From positions 1 to 42,080 of the forward strand of contig DYLA01000004.1 of NCBI GenBank assembly GCA_020722265.1: a stretch of DNA of 42,080 nucleotides. Reading direction: 5' to 3'. Below are positions 38,756 through 42,080 of this stretch, one piece after another; the first letter of the stretch is position 1, and every line of letters starts with the position of its first letter. The notes below the pieces were generated by a model. That model worked only from the letters and a program-made list of their open reading frames with translations. It ran no database searches and was not told where the DNA came from. Both the position numbers and the translations under genes were made by a program. This stretch comes from Anaerolinea sp. (GTDB lineage Bacteria; Chloroflexota; Anaerolineae; UBA4142).

Positions 38756-41136
38756 TACTGCTGCTCGCGGCGAGTGTCTGGCTGATCGCGTTGTTCATCG
38801 CGCTGGCACAGCGCCGCGCCCGCGAGGCTTGGCGGGATGTGCTTGCCATCGGCGTCGTCGGCGCGGCGACCGCCGGTTTTTTCTGGCGATTGCTCGCGGG
38901 CCAGGTGTGGATGCCGGCAGGCGGCGGCGACCTCGCCCAGTTTCTCTATCCGACGTACTCCTTCGCTGCCGCGTGGTGGCGGCGCGGCGTCCTCCCGCTC
39001 TGGAACCCGTACCTCTTTGCCGGCGCGCCGTTCCTCGGCGACATCCAGTCCGGCATTTTCTATCCGCTCAACCTTCTTACTTTTCTGCTTTCCTCGCCGC
39101 TCACCTTCCGTGATTTGGAATTTCTTTCCGTCCTGCATTTTTTCCTCGCCGGCGCGGGGATGTATCTCTTTTTGCGATTTGGGCGCTGGGGACGACCAAG
39201 TTCGAGGTTCGCGGTTCAAGGTTCAAACTTTGAATCACGAACTGGGGACTCGCTCGCGCGTCCTGCCGCGCTCGCTGGCGCGCTCGCGTTCGAGTTTAGC
39301 GATCTGTTCATCACGCACTTTGGGAATCTCAACTTGATCGCGGTCGCGGCGTGGCTGCCGCTGGTGCTGCTGTTCTACCGCCGCGCGGTGACGGAGCGGC
39401 GCGCGGCGCTCGCGGCGATTGCCGGCATTCTGCTCGCGGTAGCATTCCTCGCCGGGCACATTCAAGCGTTCTTGTTCATCGTGTTCGCGCTGGGGCTGTT
39501 CGCGATTTGGATGACGGTGACCGGCAGTCGGCGGTCTGCGCTCGTCGGTCTAGCCGTCGTCGCGCTCGTCGCGTTTGGGCTCGCTGCGCCCGCGCTGCTC
39601 CCCGCGCTCGAATTCGCGCAACACACGGTGCGCGCCACCTTTGCGTACGAGCAAGCCGCGCAGTACTCGCTGCCGCCGGCGCAATTGATCGGGCTGTTCG
39701 TTCCCGGCTTTTTCGGACGCGGACCGCAGCACGCGTGGGGACCCTGGGCGCGCGTCGAAGTCGGCTACATCGGCGTCCTGCCGATGCTGCTCGCGCTGCT
39801 CGCGTTGATTCTGCGCCGCGACGCGCCGACGCGATTCTGGGGCGCGTTCGCGCTCGTGGGGCTCGCGCTCGCGCTGGGCGGCTATGCGATTTTGCACGGT
39901 TGGCTCTACCAACTGGTTCCCGGCTTTGGGCAGTTGCGCGCCCCCGCGCGATTCATCGTGCTGATGGATTTCGCGCTCGCCGCGCTCGCCGCGTTCGGGT
40001 TCGATACACTCTTGCGCGCCCTCCCACACGAAAGTGCGCGCGCGTTCAAGCGTATCGTTCGCGCCGCGCCGTTCGTGTTTTGGCTGATCGCGCTGCCCGC
40101 CGGCGCGACGGCGTACGCGATTTTGATTCTGGGGCAGGGACAGGACGCGGTCTTGTTCGCGCGCATCGCCAACGCCGCGAACGCGCTGGCGTTCTTCATC
40201 CTGCTCCTCGCGTGCGCGTGCGCGCTCGTCATCGCGCGCGGCACACGCTTCTTTCACCCGCGCGTGTGGGCAATCGCCGCGCTCGCGCTCATCGGTTTCG
40301 ATCTCTTTTCGCTTGGCGCGTACGTGGACGCGAGTACCGACGACCCAACGCGCGTGTTCGAGCATCCGGGCGCGGTGGCGTTTCTCCGGAGCGATGGCAG
40401 TCTCTTTCGCGTGGACTCACAGGGAACCGGCGTGGAGAACGTGTGGACTGCCGACACCGCGCTCCTCTACGGCATCGGCGACGTGAACGGCGACAACCCG
40501 CTCGTGCTAGCGGATTTCGACCGGTACTGGCAAGCGCTTGGCAGTCGCTCGTCGCCGCTGTACGATTTGCTCAACACCAAGTATTTGCTCGCGCGCAAGA
40601 GCGCGCCGGTGGATCGCGCGAAATTCCACCTCGCGTTCGATGACGCGGCGTTCAATATTTACACGAACGCGCGTGTCCTGCCGCGCGCGTTCATCGTCGC
40701 TGAGGCGCGCACCGCGACGGATCACGCTGCCGCGCTCGCGGCGATTCACGCCCCCGACTTTGACCCCGCGCGGATGGCGGTGCTGGAGACCGCCGACACG
40801 CGCGCGGCGGCGGTCGGTGGTCTGCCGTCGGCAGTCGCAATCGTTGGCTATGGTCCCAACGAGATTCTGCTGGAGGTGACCGCGCCGGGCGGCGGCATGT
40901 TGGTGTTGAGCGAGGTGTACTATCCCGGCTGGCGCGCGTGGGTGGACGATCGCGAAACGTCCGTGCTGCGCGCGAACTATCTTTTCCGCGCGGTCGAGTT
41001 GCCGGCGGGGGCGCGTCGCGTGCGGCTGCTGTACGATCCGCTGTCGTTCCAGGCCGGGGTGGGGCTATTCGCGGCGACCGCGCTGGCGTTGGGCGCGACC
41101 GTTTGGTGGCAATGGCGCTCGCGGCGCGGGGCTTGA
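38752..41136 (+). CDS. YfhO family membrane protein (GT-C type)
   Basis: The 794-aa product has about twelve to fourteen membrane segments. The first large outer loop contains GGDLAQFLYPTYSFAAAWW and GVLPLWNPYLFAGAPFLGD (about 54-95), the YfhO signature, followed by IFYPLN. The C-terminal 250 residues are extracytoplasmic and end in ADTRAAAVGG, VTAPGGGMLVLSEVYYPGWRAW and a last membrane helix. In Gram-positive bacteria YfhO is linked to glycosylation of teichoic or lipoteichoic acids; here it would decorate a surface polymer. The ATG overlaps the previous stop by 4 bp. GGTTCAA-type heptamers (39199-39240) code for a loop (PSSRFAVQGSNFESR), and CGGTCGG-type ones lie at 40811-40838. Confidence 0.85.
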   Translation: MILLLAASVWLIALFIALAQRRAREAWRDVLAIGVVGAATAGFFWRLLAGQVWMPAGGGDLAQFLYPTYSFAAAWWRRGVLPLWNPYLFAGAPFLGDIQSGIFYPLNLLTFLLSSPLTFRDLEFLSVLHFFLAGAGMYLFLRFGRWGRPSSRFAVQGSNFESRTGDSLARPAALAGALAFEFSDLFITHFGNLNLIAVAAWLPLVLLFYRRAVTERRAALAAIAGILLAVAFLAGHIQAFLFIVFALGLFAIWMTVTGSRRSALVGLAVVALVAFGLAAPALLPALEFAQHTVRATFAYEQAAQYSLPPAQLIGLFVPGFFGRGPQHAWGPWARVEVGYIGVLPMLLALLALILRRDAPTRFWGAFALVGLALALGGYAILHGWLYQLVPGFGQLRAPARFIVLMDFALAALAAFGFDTLLRALPHESARAFKRIVRAAPFVFWLIALPAGATAYAILILGQGQDAVLFARIANAANALAFFILLLACACALVIARGTRFFHPRVWAIAALALIGFDLFSLGAYVDASTDDPTRVFEHPGAVAFLRSDGSLFRVDSQGTGVENVWTADTALLYGIGDVNGDNPLVLADFDRYWQALGSRSSPLYDLLNTKYLLARKSAPVDRAKFHLAFDDAAFNIYTNARVLPRAFIVAEARTATDHAAALAAIHAPDFDPARMAVLETADTRAAAVGGLPSAVAIVGYGPNEILLEVTAPGGGMLVLSEVYYPGWRAWVDDRETSVLRANYLFRAVELPAGARRVRLLYDPLSFQAGVGLFAATALALGATVWWQWRSRRGA
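39199..39240 (+). repeat. Heptamer array, GGTTCAA type (6 units)
   Basis: AGTTCGA, GGTTCGC, GGTTCAA, GGTTCAA, ACTTTGA, ATCACGA: six consecutive 7-bp steps inside the yfhO-like gene. GGTTCAAA and the following TTTGAATC could form a small hairpin. Confidence 0.7.
40811..40838 (+). repeat. Heptamer array, CGGTCGG type (4 units)
   Basis: CGGTCGG, TGGTCTG, CCGTCGG, CAGTCGC inside the yfhO-like gene, in the same phase as the array at 18732. It encodes AVGGLPSAVA, a flexible-looking loop. Confidence 0.65.
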
Positions 41137-41161
41137 CACGCCCGCTAATCCGCGATAGTAT
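41133..41161 (+). promoter_or_regulatory. rsfS promoter
   Basis: A perfect TTGACA (41133-41138), 17 bp, TAGTAT (41156-41161). The -35 box contains the stop codon of the yfhO-like gene. Transcription would start near 41168 and include AGGAGG at 41177-41182. Confidence 0.8.
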
Positions 41162-41187
41162 AAGCCACCACATCCTAGGAGGATGCT

Positions 41188-41535
41188 ATTCTGGAATCCA
41201 ACGACTTGGCTCGCTTGATCGTTGACCTCGTTTCGGACAAAAAGGGCGCGGATATTCTGCTCCTCGATACGCGCGCGGTCTCTATCATCGCCGACTATTT
41301 CGTGATCGCGACCGGCGAGAGCGAACGGCAAATCAAAGCCATCGCCGACGAAATCCAAAAGCACTTGAAGAAACATACGGTCCTACCGCTCGGCGTGGAG
41401 GGAACACCGGCTTCGGGCTGGGTCCTCCTCGATTACAACAGTGTCATCGTCCATCTTTTTAGCCCTGCGCTCCGCGACTATTACCGGCTAGAGAAACTCT
41501 GGGAGCGCGCACCCGTCGTGGTGCGGATACAATGA
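41188..41535 (+). CDS. rsfS: Ribosomal silencing factor RsfS with a probable ATT start codon
   Basis: RsfS binds ribosomal protein L14 and blocks subunit joining when nutrients are short. The 115-aa product has the family core DLARLIVDLVSDKKGADILLLD, then SIIADYFVIATGESERQIKAIADEIQ and the C-terminal WVLLDYNSVIVHLF. The usual N-terminus (M-L-E-S-x-D-L-A) is coded from 41188, where the codon is ATT instead of ATG. It has AGGAGG 5 bp upstream, in the same context (GGAGGATGCTAT) as the DegV gene's ATG at 12159. CTG 41191 and TTG 41206 are alternatives, but their spacing to AGGAGG is poorer and TTG would cut off conserved residues. The out-of-frame ATG at 41183 ends after 11 codons. Confidence 0.88.
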   Translation: MLESNDLARLIVDLVSDKKGADILLLDTRAVSIIADYFVIATGESERQIKAIADEIQKHLKKHTVLPLGVEGTPASGWVLLDYNSVIVHLFSPALRDYYRLEKLWERAPVVVRIQ

Positions 41536-41555
41536 ACGTAGGGGGGAGATGCAAA

Positions 41556-41582
41556 ACGGCGCGGGTCCGAACCCCGCGCCGT
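41556..41582. terminator. Terminator between rsfS and ndk
   Basis: ACGGCGCGGG (41556-41565) pairs with CCCGCGCCGT (41573-41582). On the minus strand it is followed by TTTTGC, giving a good terminator for ndk; on the plus strand by CTTCTGTCT, weaker for rsfS. Confidence 0.75.
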
Positions 41583-41618
41583 CTTCTGTCTCCGGCTCAC
41601 TCTCCCCTCTCCTACGGT

Positions 41619-42068
41619 TCACTCGTTCACCCACCGATCCACCTCGCGCGTGTACGAGAGCAACTCCTCCGGCTTGAACCACAGCGCGATTTCATTCGCC
41701 GCCGTTTCGGGCGCGTCGGATGCGTGGATGAGATTGCGCAGCCCCATCAGCGCGTAATCGCCGCGAATCGTGCCGGCGGCTGCTTCCCACGGACGCGTCG
41801 CGCCGACCATCGTGCGCACCACACTAATCGCCTCGTGTCCCTCCAGCACCATCGCGACGACCGGGCTGGAGCCGATGTAATTCACCAACCCCTCGTAAAA
41901 GAACTTGCCTTTGTGAACGGCATAATGCTCCTCAGCCAAGTCGTGGCTCACTTGGACCATTTTCAGCGCGACGATTTTCAATCCGCGCTCTTCGAAGCGC
42001 GCCAAGATTTTGCCGACGAGCCCGCGTTGCACGCCGTCGGGTTTGACGATGACAAGTGTCTGTTGCAA
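41619..42068 (-). CDS. ndk: Nucleoside diphosphate kinase
   Basis: Ndk balances nucleoside triphosphate pools by phosphate transfer through a histidine. The 149-aa product is full length. It has TLVIVKPDGVQRGLVGKIL (4-22), the active-site loop NLIHASDAPETA with H115, and GATRPWEAAAGTIRGDYA as in bacterial enzymes of about 150 residues. GAGGAGG lies at the right edge of the window, 6 bp before the ATG, so its promoter is outside. It converges with rsfS. Confidence 0.97.
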   Translation of the reverse strand: MQQTLVIVKPDGVQRGLVGKILARFEERGLKIVALKMVQVSHDLAEEHYAVHKGKFFYEGLVNYIGSSPVVAMVLEGHEAISVVRTMVGATRPWEAAAGTIRGDYALMGLRNLIHASDAPETAANEIALWFKPEELLSYTREVDRWVNE

Positions 42069-42080
42069 AGAAACCTCCTC

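Noticed and set aside
1-42080. tRNA, rRNA or insertion-sequence genes
   Set aside because: No cloverleaf with a TTCRA loop, no rRNA stretches, no transposase motifs and no long terminal repeats were recognised on either strand.

Overview
The window looks like chromosomal DNA of a GC-rich bacterium, most probably a member of Chloroflexota (Anaerolineae-like). This is an inference from gene content and style: DUF2142, GT39/PMT-like and YfhO membrane proteins in series, DUF2089 and SHOCT-like small regulators, secreted proteins with Thr/Pro tails, and GTG/TTG starts. Several promoters match the sigma-70 consensus closely (TTGnnn, 16-18 bp, TATAAT-like). No rRNA, tRNA, transposase, integrase or CRISPR array was found.

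Layout. 1-1.9 kb: dnaA (minus strand) with its terminator and promoter, and an upstream region with three DnaA-box-like 9-mers, a candidate oriC. 1.9-3.8 kb: a secreted or anchored putative glycoside hydrolase (DUF4015). 3.9-10.7 kb: a minus-strand operon that begins with a 1076-aa protein of three fused RAMP (Cas7-like) domains. It continues with a zinc-ribbon protein of unknown family and a Cas6-like RAMP endoribonuclease, then runs into a GNAT acetyltransferase and mutY. There is no Cas10, Cas1/Cas2 or CRISPR repeat, so this is an orphan, single-chain type III-like module and the strongest novelty candidate in the window. 10.9-17.9 kb: a 2-oxoacid:ferredoxin oxidoreductase split into an alpha gene and a distant beta-gamma fusion gene. 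Between them lie a DegV (FakB-like) gene overlapping plsY and an alpha/beta hydrolase on the other strand; after them come threonine dehydratase and a GNAT-like protein. 18.1-24.7 kb: a DUF2142 membrane protein, a small Cys-pair protein, mannose-6-phosphate isomerase, a second DegV gene behind an elaborate inverted-repeat control region, DUF2089, GNAT, a SHOCT-like protein, a decayed gene of the same kind and a holin-like (PF04020) membrane protein. 24.7-29.9 kb (minus): GH13 and GH4 glycosidases, a secreted duplicated-domain protein and a small DUF6788-like protein with an operator-like promoter. 30.2-41.1 kb: a tightly coupled six-gene plus-strand cluster: four GT-C (GT39-like) membrane glycosyltransferases, a DUF4352-like anchored protein and a YfhO-family protein, probably for cell-surface glycans. 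41.2-42.1 kb: rsfS, apparently with an ATT start codon, convergent with ndk.

Two features cut across gene boundaries. First, short arrays of degenerate 7-bp units (CGGTCGG-like, CAATTCG-like, GGTTCAA-like, CCCAATC, CTGCCTA) recur at about a dozen places. They sit inside coding sequence, at a stop codon and between convergent genes, and resemble cyanobacterial STRR elements. Second, two genes for membrane or secreted proteins have TATAAT boxes ending 7 nt before the ATG, which predicts leaderless mRNAs.

Functional links inferred from order: DegV (acyl carrier) with PlsY (uses acyl-phosphate); threonine dehydratase (makes 2-oxobutyrate) behind a 2-oxoacid oxidoreductase; GH4 with GH13 for oligosaccharide breakdown; ManA near the glycosyltransferase genes for sugar supply.
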